Shown here: piece by piece, positions 49,581 to 60,643 of the stretch
How the letters are laid out: each line of letters begins with the position of its first letter
How positions within the stretch are numbered: position 1 is the stretch's first letter
Origin: Dreissena polymorpha
Taxonomy: Eukaryota > Mollusca > Bivalvia > Myida > Dreissenidae
DNA: 64,000 nt
Direction: 5' to 3'
Assembly: GCF_020536995.1 (NCBI RefSeq)
Contig: NC_068362.1
Coordinates: forward strand, 101,518,189 to 101,582,188
The notes under the pieces: model-generated
Told to the model about the DNA's origin: nothing
Seen by the model: only the letters and a program-made list of their open reading frames with translations
The model's database searches: none
Translations under genes and position numbers: made by a program

Positions 49581-49754
49581 AATTGAAAAGTTTAATATAT
49601 ACATTTGCTTTAATATATTTTAATTTGCGAACACGCCTCAAAACATATCCATACAATGATGGGTGGAAAATTCAATTTGTAAAATGCCATTTTAAAGAAA
49701 CATTATGCTTTGAAAATTAAATCGCAATACGTTGAGTGAAATTAAGCAAAGTAA

Positions 49755-50030
49755 CGTCGTAGGTTATATTTGTTTATTAAGATATTTGCCGCTTTGCACA
49801 AGTGTATAGTAACATCAGTAAATTTAGCAGTTATACTACCCACACATCTTTGATAGCTTATTAATCGGTATTAAGCGATCATACGTATGTCAGTAAATAG
49901 CGACCGCCCTGCTTAATCAGAGTGGAGGCATTATACACCATGACATTAACTATCGCCGCACACGTGTTGTGGTCCGTCCGGGAATCCTCGGATTTGTGGT
50001 ATAGCGCTCTGTATATGGTAATCTAGCATT
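49755..50030. repeat. duplicated intergenic block B, copy 1
   Basis: It aligns with about 63,670-63,960. Shared landmarks are 'atttgtttatta.gatattt', 'aactatcgccg.acacgt' and 'tggtccgtccgggaatc'. It lies downstream of the Gly-Asn repeat gene. Confidence 0.75.
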
Positions 50031-50956
50031 TTCATAAACTCAGTGACTTAAATATTATTAATACAATATATACGGATCTTATCCTTTCCGTTAACTTTTG
50101 TGTAGGCAAACGCTTCAGAAATTCGAAATATTCAACTCTACGGTCGCTGGTTTTATGCAAAGACGAATGAAACATATAACGAGCAGATTCAGAATCGACG
50201 AACATGTACATGCATGCATAGGAAAGACAATTGATATGCTGATTTTATTGTCTTTACGTATGTTTACTGCGTTCAACAAAAGCAAATACATGTGGGATTC
50301 TCCTTTCGATATATCTCCTTTATGCCGGCTATGAATGTGATATCATATGATGTTGTATTGCGCGTCTTATGTACACACACTCACGTTATTGTGCGTTATA
50401 TATTTTCTGAAAAAAGGCCGAAAATGCTGCATGGCAATTTTCGTATCAGCTTATGCAGATGATCTACCATTATATTAAGATTCATTACAATCTTCAAAAG
50501 ATGATTCATTTAGAATTGCACATTTTCTTTAAGAATGACTTTCGTTACGACACAAATCTCTGCGGGTGATTTAACTCCAATAATGTAGAACTTTTTTTAC
50601 CAGACTTCACAATAACAAATACTGTTGATTGAGTGCAGTAATTAATTTTTGATACAAGCACGAAATTGTAAAGCACACGTAAAGCACTGTTCATATAAAA
50701 ACTCAGTATTCATAAGTCTTAAAATAAGATCGCCTAAACGAGGCAGAGTCAAACTGGTCCAAAGTCAGTGTTTCTATAATCAGCGATTTAGTAAAATTAT
50801 TGAATGCATATGGCGCAGCATAAACGCACTTCTGTTTTCACATTGTAAATACAATACAAGAATCGGTTTACTTAATATAGGGTACATCAATTTTCTGAAT
50901 AAATGGTCATTACACCAAATGCAAGACATAACAAAGGCCCTTGTGGCTGAATAATA

Positions 50957-50962
50957 TTTATT
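50957..50962 (-). terminator. polyadenylation signal of the Gly-Asn repeat gene
   Basis: AATAAA on the minus strand, about 70 bases past the stop codon at 51,032. Confidence 0.6.
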
Positions 50963-51031
50963 AAGTATTGTCAACACAGGTAAACATTTTCGTGTCTAGT
51001 CGTTCCTTAAAGCGATCTTCTTATTTTGTAC

Positions 51032-52163
51032 TTAATTCACTGAATTCCCTTGCCAGCCAACGTAATTCCCTATCCCGTCAACTTCGTTCCATTGCCAGCC
51101 CACGTTATTCCCATAGCCGCTCACATCGTTGCCTTGTGATCCAACGGCATTCCCGAACCCGCGCAAGGCATTACCTTGCGAGCCGACGTCATTCCCTTGC
51201 CAACCCCCTGAAAGTTTTTTTAAGTTACAACATAAAATCATATTCCGTGTTGCTAGTTTATTATTTCTAGATATTAAATTAGTGTACGACATGAGATAAA
51301 ACATGGAATTGCAATTGAAATAAAGATTATATAAATGCATTAAATGTAAGAAAGAAGAACAACTGGAATACTTACAAGGTCCGGGATAGGATCCTAAACA
51401 AATAAACACACTTCTTTAAATTTTGGATAAATAATGCTTAATATGAGTAAAGAGCTTTTTAAAAATGGTATACTGTTTTGTTTGGAATTATTGAGCATAT
51501 GCTTAAACTACAATAACGGATATATGCCATGAAATCAACCGAAACAATGGTGTTATTTAATGACAAGCTTAATGCTAGTATAATAAAGCCAATATATAAA
51601 TACCTATTAGGTAATCGACATCTTTTCCAATTCATGCATTCATCAAAAAGTAGTCTTGATTGATCATTGAATTAAGAAAATTATAACATGTACTCCAATT
51701 GTATCATTATTACAAACGACATTAAAACAATCAACATTTACTAGTATTATATTTCGAAATTTCCAGTTAAAACAAAAACTGTTATCTCTAACGAAGCTAT
51801 TTGAAATCGTTTTGTCTTACCAAGAAAAATTAAAATATCTTTTAACTGATCAATAAGACGCCCATTCCAGTTTTTTGTATAAACATACTTATGGACTACT
51901 TACTTAGGTCTGCATGTTTTGCGTGTCTTCATATAATTTAATATTGCCCTCATATCTGTATTTAAATTTCAACATCACAACAAACCAGTTTCTTTTTAGA
52001 TTACAGCGGCATGTTATCCGTTAGCAATCGCACACATATTGTTGATATCATTACCTGGCTTAGAATAAGGAGGATATGGGTTACCATCCCCGTATGGGAT
52101 CCAGCTACTTAACGCCGCACCGCAGCATGACACGAGCAGCACAAGTGTTACAGCTGAGAACAT
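51032..52163 (-). CDS. secreted Gly-Asn heptad-repeat protein, 100 residues, three coding exons
   Basis: Coding exons (minus): 52,163-52,055, 51,393-51,376 (an 18-base micro-exon) and 51,207-51,032. All splice in phase 1 with GT/AG borders. The start MFSAVTLVLLVSCCGAALSS is a signal peptide. Residues 21-42 are Pro/Tyr/Gly-rich (YGDGNPYPPYSKPG, SYPGP). A Trp follows, then eight consecutive seven-residue units: GWQGNDV, GSQGNAL, RGFGNAV, GSQGNDV, SGYGNNV, GWQWNEV, DGIGNYV, GWQGNSV, and a final Asn. The middle of nearly every unit is Gly-Asn. Units alternate GxQGN and xGxGN, so the true period is near 14. I know no named family for it. Regular G-N-x-V repeats suggest a stacked beta (solenoid-like) fold or a structural matrix protein, and secretion fits byssus, shell or mucus; that is inference. 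It lies head to head with the gene at 56,676-58,099, sharing promoter and leader. Confidence 0.8.
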
Positions 52164-52171
52164 CGTATTAA

Positions 52172-53473
52172 CTGTGGTGATAGGTAAAATACAAGTTAGG
52201 TATTGGCCAGTGATATCTTAGCGGATAAAGAAAAAAAAGAACAGTCTTTCCTCCAGCCATTATGTTATGTTTACAAGTGACCTATTTATCTAATTCAATA
52301 TTTTTTGCGAAAGCACCAATGATCGAAACAAATGTATCGCTTATACTTATTATTTGCATTGTTAGACCCATGCGTTACTGCATTCGCAAGTATTTAGCTG
52401 GACGAAAACTGGTTACACGTAATAAATATCTGAAATGCATTCATATTTTCCATATAAATTTAATAATTCTATTGCATGTATATTATTTTTGTTTATATTC
52501 AACCGTTGTCGCGTTGTATATTGTCACATTTTAAGTATAACAATCCATTTCAGGCACGTTTAAATTATATGTTCTTGAACATTTTCGGACCGTACCTGAT
52601 TTCGGAAACTCCATGACAAGGCCTTACATTTAATTTGTTGCAAGGCGCAGTTTTTTTAGTTAATAGCTGTGATTTGTTTCACTTAATCAAACCCTGTTCA
52701 ACGACTTTACATATACTTATTCATCCGGGACTGTTGTGTATATAATGCGAGTAAAATTCATTTTACTGGAACGTTAGAAGCTCATGAACATTGAGGACGC
52801 TGATGTGGACGACAGGATGTGGTGCGTGCGGGGCGGTTTTTCTCCCCAGACGAGAATGTTTGTTAATGTTGTTTTAATCCATGTATTTTAATGCATTCTG
52901 CTGTTATCAAATCAGTGATTTAAGTGATTAATCAGTGATGAAAGCAAAGTATAAAATGACATACGAATTCGGTGTTCTACAATGATAGTGATTTAATACA
53001 CTCAATTTAATGAACGTTAGATTGAAAATTAAAATCAACGCCTCACGGCATGTTTCCTTCAATGAAATAAAAGGTCACTTTATAGCGTTAACTTAAATAC
53101 ACGTTTAAATATAGCGAATCTTTGTGACACTTATATCTGCAATACCGTTTTATTTGATTTATAACTGGTGCATAGTCAATGAACTTGTCAAAGTCATCAA
53201 TAATTTTTCGAAACTAGTGACTGTGTAGCGGTAACGTTTAAAAGCAATTCATTGTCGTTGCTTTCAAATCTGTATCATAATAATGCTTTACTTGCACATT
53301 TTAACAATGCGTATATATGATACACGTGTATATATTATACAATGTATTACAATGGAGTTGTATCTGTTATTTCAAAAATAAATTATACTAGTTAATGACG
53401 TTTAAGCAAAGTTAAACAACAAATAACAATATCATGTTAGCATATCACAAGAATATTGTTAAAAAACACTAAC
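52172..53473 (-). other. 5'UTR intron of the Gly-Asn repeat gene
   Basis: The donor gttagt (53,473 downward) and acceptor ccacag (ending at 52,172) bound a 1.3-kb AT-rich intron. The open frame at 52,262-52,534 on the other strand has no support as a gene. Confidence 0.6.
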
Positions 53474-53536
53474 CTTGGCCGTTGCTTTGACAATTTGAGA
53501 GCTCGATATTAACGCCTGTATGCAGACGTTTATATA
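53474..53536 (-). promoter_or_regulatory. core promoter and noncoding first exon of the Gly-Asn repeat gene
   Basis: On the minus strand gcaggtatataaacg holds the TATA box (53,529-53,536). Sixty-two bases from its first base the sequence reaches ccaag|gttagt, a splice donor. The same 15-base TATA core and the same spacing to a donor (64 bases) recur at 56,322-56,386 for the plus-strand gene. Intervening exon sequence is also similar (ttaatatcgagctctcaaatt against ttattatcgtgtgctcagatt, compared in parts). Confidence 0.7.
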
Positions 53537-55413
53537 CCTGCCGGGAATGAGATTTGGTCTATTTTTGAAAAAATATATGCTTTTATTAGTTGTGTAAATC
53601 TGCGTCGAAAATGTGCATTTGAAATGCACCGTGCAGCATTAACAAGTAATTAGAAACAGATGTGGGAGTGTCATAATGTTCAGCTTATATCTGAACACGT
53701 ATACACAGATTGTCTTTATGTTCGTTACATTAAATAGTATGGACTATTCAGGCGTTATTGCACGCAGTGCATATTTTTCCGCTTTCCGCTAGTATCGGAA
53801 CACAACGCTGCATTTCAATGACATAGTACACTATTCATAAGTAACAAAAATGTTGGGTTTATAATCAGTTAACTTACGGGTAGAATATTTATTAATTATA
53901 TCGTTTTTTTCTATTTTAATAATTTTTAACTGTTTTTGAATAGTTTGGGCTAAACGCACGAGTTTGATTTAATATTGAATGAATGTGCTAATTAGTGTCA
54001 CTTTATGGAATCAAATATATTATGATGAGCTAAAGGCTTTCAATTGATTTCAGTTGTATAGGAACCTCATTTTCTTTAATTATTCGTTCATCATTTTGTT
54101 TTTTTAGTATTGTCTTGCCTCATATTAAAAACTATATTTGTCAGAGTTGTGTGCACGATAACTCCATACAACGACACAACCCACACAATGTCACACTTTA
54201 AACAGACTTAGTTAAACCCTAAGTTATTTTGTGAATACATATTTGTATTCAAATCTTGCATACATTTGTTTTTCTATTATATTGTATTGGTGATGGGTTA
54301 TAATTCTTTTACTAGAATGTCAGCTGCTGTAATTGTATTTTCTGTTATCAATATCACAATATGCGAATGTTCTAATAAGAATGTTATACGTAAGGTATAT
54401 TTCAAGATCACGCCTTATAGATCAAGGTTGGCCATAAAATAGATTTGTTTGACATTAACTTTGTCCTAAATCGTGTTATTGTAAGATATGTATTACATTA
54501 TGACATCCATGAGGACTTCGAATGGTATATACCAACATATTCTTCCTACCTCAGAGGTTAGTATTATTCTTATAAATCGAATATATATTTAAATATTAAA
54601 CATTTTATACATGGGGCCACATTTTATTTCGTTGTTATATTTATAAAACAATTAACCCCACATGCCTAACATGATAAAAAAACATGTTGCATGTAATCAT
54701 CTCAAAAGTCAATGTCAGACTTTAATGTCAAACCTCAAATTGTGCCATCAGCAGCTTGTGTTTTGCTTACGCTGAATTATGAAACACACATATATTGTGG
54801 ATGCATACATGTCGTAAGGACGCATGTCTTATTCATTGAGTTTTGTCATAGTGTTTTCTTACTATAATTGTGCAATCTAAAACGAAAAATATTTGACACT
54901 TGCTGTCATTGAAATTATAGCCATCTAGTTGAAAACCTCTGATTTTAGGGTGTTATATGTTAATAGAATAACTATGTTGAATGCAGTTAATACATTTAGA
55001 TTATTTCATGCTGTCGCAGCAGACGCTTTACTTTAGAGAACATTATTCGAGTTGTACCACTTTATATATCATGAGTATACATTTTCGTTGACAAGGAATT
55101 GTCGACTTCAATGGAATATCGATGGGAAAAGGTAGTGTTTGAGGTAAATCAGACCACGTCAATTATATGTTTCATAAAGACATCAAAGACAAACCAATAA
55201 CCAAACGGGCATTCTAGCAAGTCATCTGTGAAGACTTTAAATATATTATTTTACCAATTGGATATGCAGACCAAGTCTGTATATGCGCATGAAACAATAC
55301 TTATGTTGATGTGTAACAGAAACGACAAATCATTCGTTGTATGTATGTGATTACTGAAGTTAACTTGGGATTAAAAATAAAGAAATGTAACATGTTAAGT
55401 GTTAACCACATTG

Positions 55414-55505
<92 letters not shown>

Positions 55506-56321
55506 TTATGCACTATATCAAGCACATTTGCTTTATACCTAGGTGTTATATATATTATATATAGAGGTGTACGTAAATGAAATCACCGTTCGCTTAACAC
55601 TGAATAGAATGTGAAATATATCATGCGGCGCTTTTGTTAAGATTTAAGAGCCTTTTTAAATGGTTCAAATTTAAAAAAGCAATATTGTGACGATTGAAAA
55701 TGAAGCACTCATATCCTTTAAACAAATTATATCCGTACGCAGTTATTCCCTTTATACCATCAGTCATAATACTAGAGATTAGCATAGTCGATCCGAATGA
55801 TGCATCATATAAAGAAACGCGTACTTTTGAAAAGCTCCTAGATTTTCGATAAACGGGATTGAAATTTATACATGCATATATGAAGTTTACTAATTCTTTA
55901 CTTAGTTAAACAACCTTACAAATATTGTTTTGTAAATGTAACTTTTCAACAGTAATATTAATTTGAATGTCAGATTGCTTGCCTGCAATGAAAAGACTGT
56001 CAGGCGATGACGCTGATTTAAGCTGACATGTGCACTGGTATTTTACTTTGACATTCAAACGAGTGTTTATATACCAAGATTGCGCACACATCAAAATGTA
56101 TGTAATGCATGCATATATCTATGTTATCAGCTATTAATATGTCTACAGTAGGGATTATCTGAACATACTTGATTTAACGAAAGCATCAACTTAAGGAGAT
56201 GCACCGCGTGTGTCAAAATAAGCGTGAACGCTTACACGCTGGATTATAATTACACATGCTCCAACAAGATTATTTTGGCAATTATCGCCTAAAGTATTTT
56301 TTTAAATTCTTTCCGTGCAGG
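53537..56321. promoter_or_regulatory. intergenic region between two divergent promoters
   Basis: About 2.8 kb of AT-rich DNA separates the two TATA boxes. Any shared enhancer for the pair would most simply lie here, though I see no specific site. It contains a dinucleotide microsatellite (55,417-55,499) and no gene. Confidence 0.5.
55417..55499. repeat. (AT)n microsatellite
   Basis: About 80 bases of uninterrupted TA repeats. The open frames of alternating Ile-Tyr on both strands are artefacts of it. Confidence 0.97.
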
Positions 56322-56386
56322 TATATAAACGCCTTGTGTCTAGCCTTATTATCGTGTGCTCAGATTCTACGAAGAATCGACCAAAG
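56322..56386 (+). promoter_or_regulatory. core promoter and noncoding first exon of the VWC-like protein gene
   Basis: TATATAAA (56,322-56,329) lies within gcaggtatataaacg. A short exon ends at 56,386 with caaag|gtgagt. The intron runs to the acceptor ttatag at 56,667, nine bases before the ATG. The exon matches that of the divergent gene. Confidence 0.7.
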
Positions 56387-56675
56387 GTGAGTTATTACTT
56401 TACACATATTTATTTTGAATTATTTTAATTATTTGAGAAATTTGAACAAGTAATATAGTGTATATTAGAATAATGTGGTTATGAGGCGGTAATTTTGGAA
56501 CATCAATGAGGATGTTTTGACACCCTGATTTTATTGTAAATTTGGAATACATGACTAAATATACCTTTTTTTAAATGAGTCTACGTACATTAAAACAACG
56601 TTAATCATATGGTTAAAGATAAATTACTTGTCGATACCTACAAGTTAATGCTATCAAGTCATTATAGGTATAACC

Positions 56676-58099
56676 ATGTTATCAGCCGTCTCATTCCTGC
56701 TACTCGTGACGCTTTACGTAACGGTGTCTAGTCAGACGTATAAGGGATACCCTCCGCCAAAGCCATATCCAAAAGATCCATGTTACAAAGTGTATTGCCC
56801 ACCTATCTACTGCCCTAAGGGGCAATACACACCGCCTGGCGAGTGCTGCCCGCGTTGCAAAAAAGGTATCGTCATTAGTAATATATTGATTTATCCCCAA
56901 ACGAATTAAGTAATGATTGCACATAGCACCTACTAAGTAGGAACGTATTGTTGATGTCTGCATTGGTCAAACAGTAATTCAGACGTTAAACCGTAGTCCA
57001 AGGATATGTTTAAAAAATCAACTGCAAGTCGTATCGGTCATATTATGTAAAGGTTAACAATTACAATCGGTTAGAGATACAGAGCTTCCCACATTTTATC
57101 GAACTGTTTTCGCATGTTGCAATAACTTATTCCGAGTAAATAAATTGATAACAATGTATTGTACTCTTCGTTTAAACCATACGTTTTAACATACGAAAAT
57201 CCCATCAATTCTGTAAGTATTGAATCTCATTATCAATCGATAAGCTACCATATGTTCTTTATAAATATAATGTGAGTTTATGTGTATGCCATGTATGTGT
57301 GCGAGTGTTGTTTTTGCGTGCGTGAGCGTGTTCGTGTTTGTCGGTGGTACATGGAAAGAGTTATGTTAGAGTGTTAAGTTGTAATATTCAGCACACTGAT
57401 TTAGTATTGTAAAGCATTTTTAAGAAATGTCTATGAAAACAAGATAAGAGAAGATTTCATTTCATAATATAATAACATTACTGACAAAAAAGCAAACGTT
57501 GATTTAGAGGAAACGAAAACAAAAATAGATTGTTGACGGAAATCTTTGGAAAATTACCTGTACGCTTTCTTTGTTTTTCAATTTGATATAAGCTTACAAA
57601 ATATTATAATAAGACATATTAAACGCAGGTTAAACCTGTGGGTACAGGCGAATATTTTCATTATAAAACAAATTAATATTATTATACTTACTTTATTCTT
57701 ACAGTATCCTATAATTGCCAATCAAAGTATTGCATATTATTAACAGCTGTTTTCCCATGTTAACCAATATAAATCCCACATAAAGCTAAGTTGTGTTTGT
57801 CTGTAGGTTATGGGTATCAAGATCCAGACCCATATTTCCCAGGTAAGTACAGAATAATAATGTATTTGTTTAATCAGATTAAACAAAATATACATTACGT
57901 GTACATATACCAAATATAAATACTATATATGCTTTTACACTATTTGCAATACAAGTATAGTACATGACTTACAGTTCGTGAATGTTCTTTGTATTAACTA
58001 GCTCCAATCTACATTCGACGATATTGTTCATGAAATATTTATTTCAACAACATTCAACTGTCGAACATATTCGTGTTGTTTTATTCAGGCGGAAAATGA
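56676..58099 (+). CDS. secreted Pro/Tyr/Lys-rich protein with VWC-like cysteine cluster, 78 residues, three coding exons
   Basis: Coding exons: 56,676-56,865, 57,807-57,842 and 58,089-58,099, all joined in phase 1 with GT/AG borders. MLSAVSFLLLVTLYVTVSSQ is a signal peptide, close to that of the divergent neighbour. Then come TYKGYPPPKPYPKDPCYK and a cysteine cluster with CPPIYCPKGQYTPPGECCPR ending in RC. The CC-x2-C ending preceded by TPPGE is the signature of a von Willebrand type C subdomain, here only one short module. The tail reads YGYQDPDPYFPG then GK. The Tyr, Lys and Pro content recalls adhesive (byssal or foot) or shell-matrix proteins, where Tyr may become DOPA; this is inference, not identification. 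The last coding exon holds only three codons and a stop; if it is wrong, the protein changes only at its very end. AATAAA signals lie at 58,218-58,227. Confidence 0.82.
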
Positions 58100-58217
58100 A
58101 TGTATAATTCGTGACAACAATGCAGACAAGGGAATGACATGAACTAATGACAGAAGAAATGGATCACATATAGAGCAAATTGTTATTGTACTGAATTTGT
58201 TTGCTTGTGCAGCCTTA

Positions 58218-58227
58218 AATAAATAAA
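58218..58227 (+). terminator. polyadenylation signal of the VWC-like protein gene
   Basis: Overlapping AATAAATAAA about 120 bases after the stop codon at 58,097-58,099. Confidence 0.75.
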
Positions 58228-58682
58228 CTTTAATCAAAAGCCAAGTCCGTTATTGTTGTCATAAAAACACACCACATGGAAAAGGCATTTCATAAAATTG
58301 TATCTATTTCTTCAAGTGTTTTCGTGACGAATGGGGATTCAAGACATACGTTTATGTTACTACTTGTGAATTCAATAACAATTGTACTCCATAAACAATA
58401 AAGGAAACAATGATTCCGAATGTTGATTAATCAAATTATCAGTTGAAAATCGATAGTTTCGCAACGATCATATAAACTTAGCTTCATACTATCGGTATTT
58501 TAAGATCACGTTTTTTTCCAATTGCTATTTATAGACAGAACTACGTGTTTGACCTCTTTCTTAAAGGTAATGAGAAAATATTATTTTGAGCGAACCCATA
58601 GGCATAAAATCAAATGGATGCAAAATTATTATCAATTCAGAATGATCAGAATAATGATTCCATTAGGCAAGAAACTTCAAAA

Positions 58683-59060
58683 GGCTATGATTTTAATGAT
58701 GTTAGCATTTAACATGTCAATAAATTGATCACTTACCAAGACAATGAAAACCCAGCAACACATTGTTTTGCTGATATCAAGAAATGTTGCAGATATCTTG
58801 CACAACAAGGTGCAACAAAGCAAATGCATCACATTCCCGTTGATCAGTTATTCACTATCTGGCAAGATTCCTCCTCTCTCTAACTAAACCGGATGGGTCG
58901 GACTATAAACCGTGTTCATTGAGAGGCTTTATAAGCTCTTTGGATCGGTAATTCCGTCGTCATCGTTTTCCATACAGCAATATTTCCGGTTGCGGAACAG
59001 ACTTTGCGCTGACTCGTTAAATCTTTAATGCAAAAACGAAAAGCCTACAGAAACAGGTTA
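58683..59060 (+). pseudogene. crypton-type tyrosine-recombinase-like domain (ZMYM/QRICH1/KCTD1-like), broken
   Basis: Translation gives YDFNDVSI, then HVNKLITYQDNENPATHC, FADIKKCCRYLAQQGATKQM and HHIPVDQLF. After a one-base shift near 58,860 come LARFLLSLTKPDGSDYKPCS, LRGFISSLDR, FRRHRFPYSNI and DFALTR. This matches the family pattern 'ip.eeLd.lLarFl...kkdGseYep.sLrgmissidR'. In-frame stops occur after SI, after DR and after TR. It is a single-exon relic of a crypton-derived gene or element. It lies just past the VWC-like gene and is unrelated to it. Confidence 0.65.
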
Positions 59061-59729
59061 TCATTTCGCTGTTCATCGCCAAAGTCCATTGTCGCCAAAA
59101 TTGACAAAATAAGTGTTAATAATTTTTTAATTTTAAATTTGATGACTCAATCTTAATTTATTCACACATTTTACAAAATAGTATTAAACTTGTATCTAAA
59201 GAAAGTCCAGCGGACAGTTGATATAGTACTGACAGAACTGTTTAAAAGCGCGCCCGTCAAAATTATAAAAAGCGATTTAAGTTATGGAAGCCAGATCAAT
59301 TAACATGGCATTGTTTCTGCATTTTTAATTGCATTTTATTTATTTGTTTGGTGTTAAAAATAGCAATAAGAAAAATTTAATTTTTCATAAAAAACATGAA
59401 CAAAAACATATAGCACACCTCCTATTTAGATTAGACGATGTTAAGCTGCAGACCACTACAGAGAGTGAAGTATTATTAAGAGTTTCATTAGAGGCATACA
59501 CATACTCGCACTGGTGAGAATCTGGGCGACTACAGGTAGTTCAACCCAAATGTGTTTGGGGTAAATTCTCTTCGTGACCCAATCGCCATGTACACGGCTT
59601 ATTCTACAAAGCGACCAGATGGATTCTTATAAGATGATTATCTATTTTACCTAGCGCCGCGCACCAAAGAGGATTGCTACAGTCAGTGGTTCTTGAGACA
59701 ACGCATTGGAGATGTTCAACAAGGACGTA
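59061..59729. other. AT-rich stretch, nothing recognised
   Basis: No gene or named repeat. The plus frame at 59,329-59,517 has no supporting feature. Confidence 0.5.
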
Positions 59730-60480
59730 TTTTAACAAGAGGCCCATGAGGGCCTGAATCGCTCTACTGGCTGGAATCAATAGGGCTCAAGCCCTTGATA
59801 GTATGAACAATCTGAGTAAGTTTTAATTAAACAGACCCAAAATGGGAAATTTATCGCATAAACAAGAAGAAACGTAACATTTAAACTTCAAATGGCTCCT
59901 TTTCAACAATAAGTTGGACATATTTTCTTCACTCTCAGTGGGGTTCTGACCCTTGATTATATAAAACATCCGTTGAAGTTTCAAAATGATAGAACTTTAT
60001 ATTTAAACAAACAAGAAATCTGTTTGTCGGAAACACTATGTCCCCTTCTGCGCCGCTCATTTTTTTTACCTTAGACATTGACGGATGACCTTGACCATAA
60101 CCTTTTACCATTCAAAATGTGCAGCTTCATGAGATACACATACTTGCCAAATATGAAATTGCTATCTTCAAAATTGCAAAAGTTATGGCAAAATGTTAAA
60201 GATTTTCATTTTTTTCTCAAATTCAAGGGGAGATAATTCTGGACTTATAACTCCGATATTGCTCATTTTCAATAGGGTTTGACTCAATATTTAGATAAAG
60301 ACACTGTGCAAGTTGGGAAATGATTGGATGAAAACTGTGGACTTTATTGCGTAAACAATCCTTTTTTCACAATTTTCTCAAATTCAAGCTAATTCTGGAC
60401 TTTTTACTCTGATGGGGTTTTCCATCAATTGTATTTTTTGTGTTTATCAACTACGGAAGAACACAATGGTCAAAAATGCG
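59730..60480. repeat. cluster of dispersed bivalve-type repeats
   Basis: It opens with 'acaagaggcccatgagggcc' and 'tgaatcgctctactgg'. It continues with an inverted copy of the repeat at 110-345 ('ccccttctgcgccgct', 'gatgaccttgaccataacct', 'atgagatacacatac') at about 60,020-60,220. Two further 'aattctggact' units spaced about 160 bases apart follow. Confidence 0.65.
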
Positions 60481-60550
60481 ATATTCGGTAATTATTAACG
60501 AACAAAGGGCGAAAGGGGGGAAATAATAGGAAAAATATCATTTTATGTGC

Positions 60551-60643
60551 GTTTTGGATAAAGATCAAGTTTATCATGCTCGGCAAGCCTCGCGCTACTA
60601 TGGTTCTAAGCCTCGCAAGATAAACTTGATATTCATCCAAAAC
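60551..60643. repeat. inverted repeat (about 24-bp arms)
   Basis: 'gttttggataaagatcaagt' and its complement 'acttgatattcatccaaaac' flank a centre with two 'gcctcgc' copies. It is probably part of a dispersed hairpin family. Confidence 0.7.
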
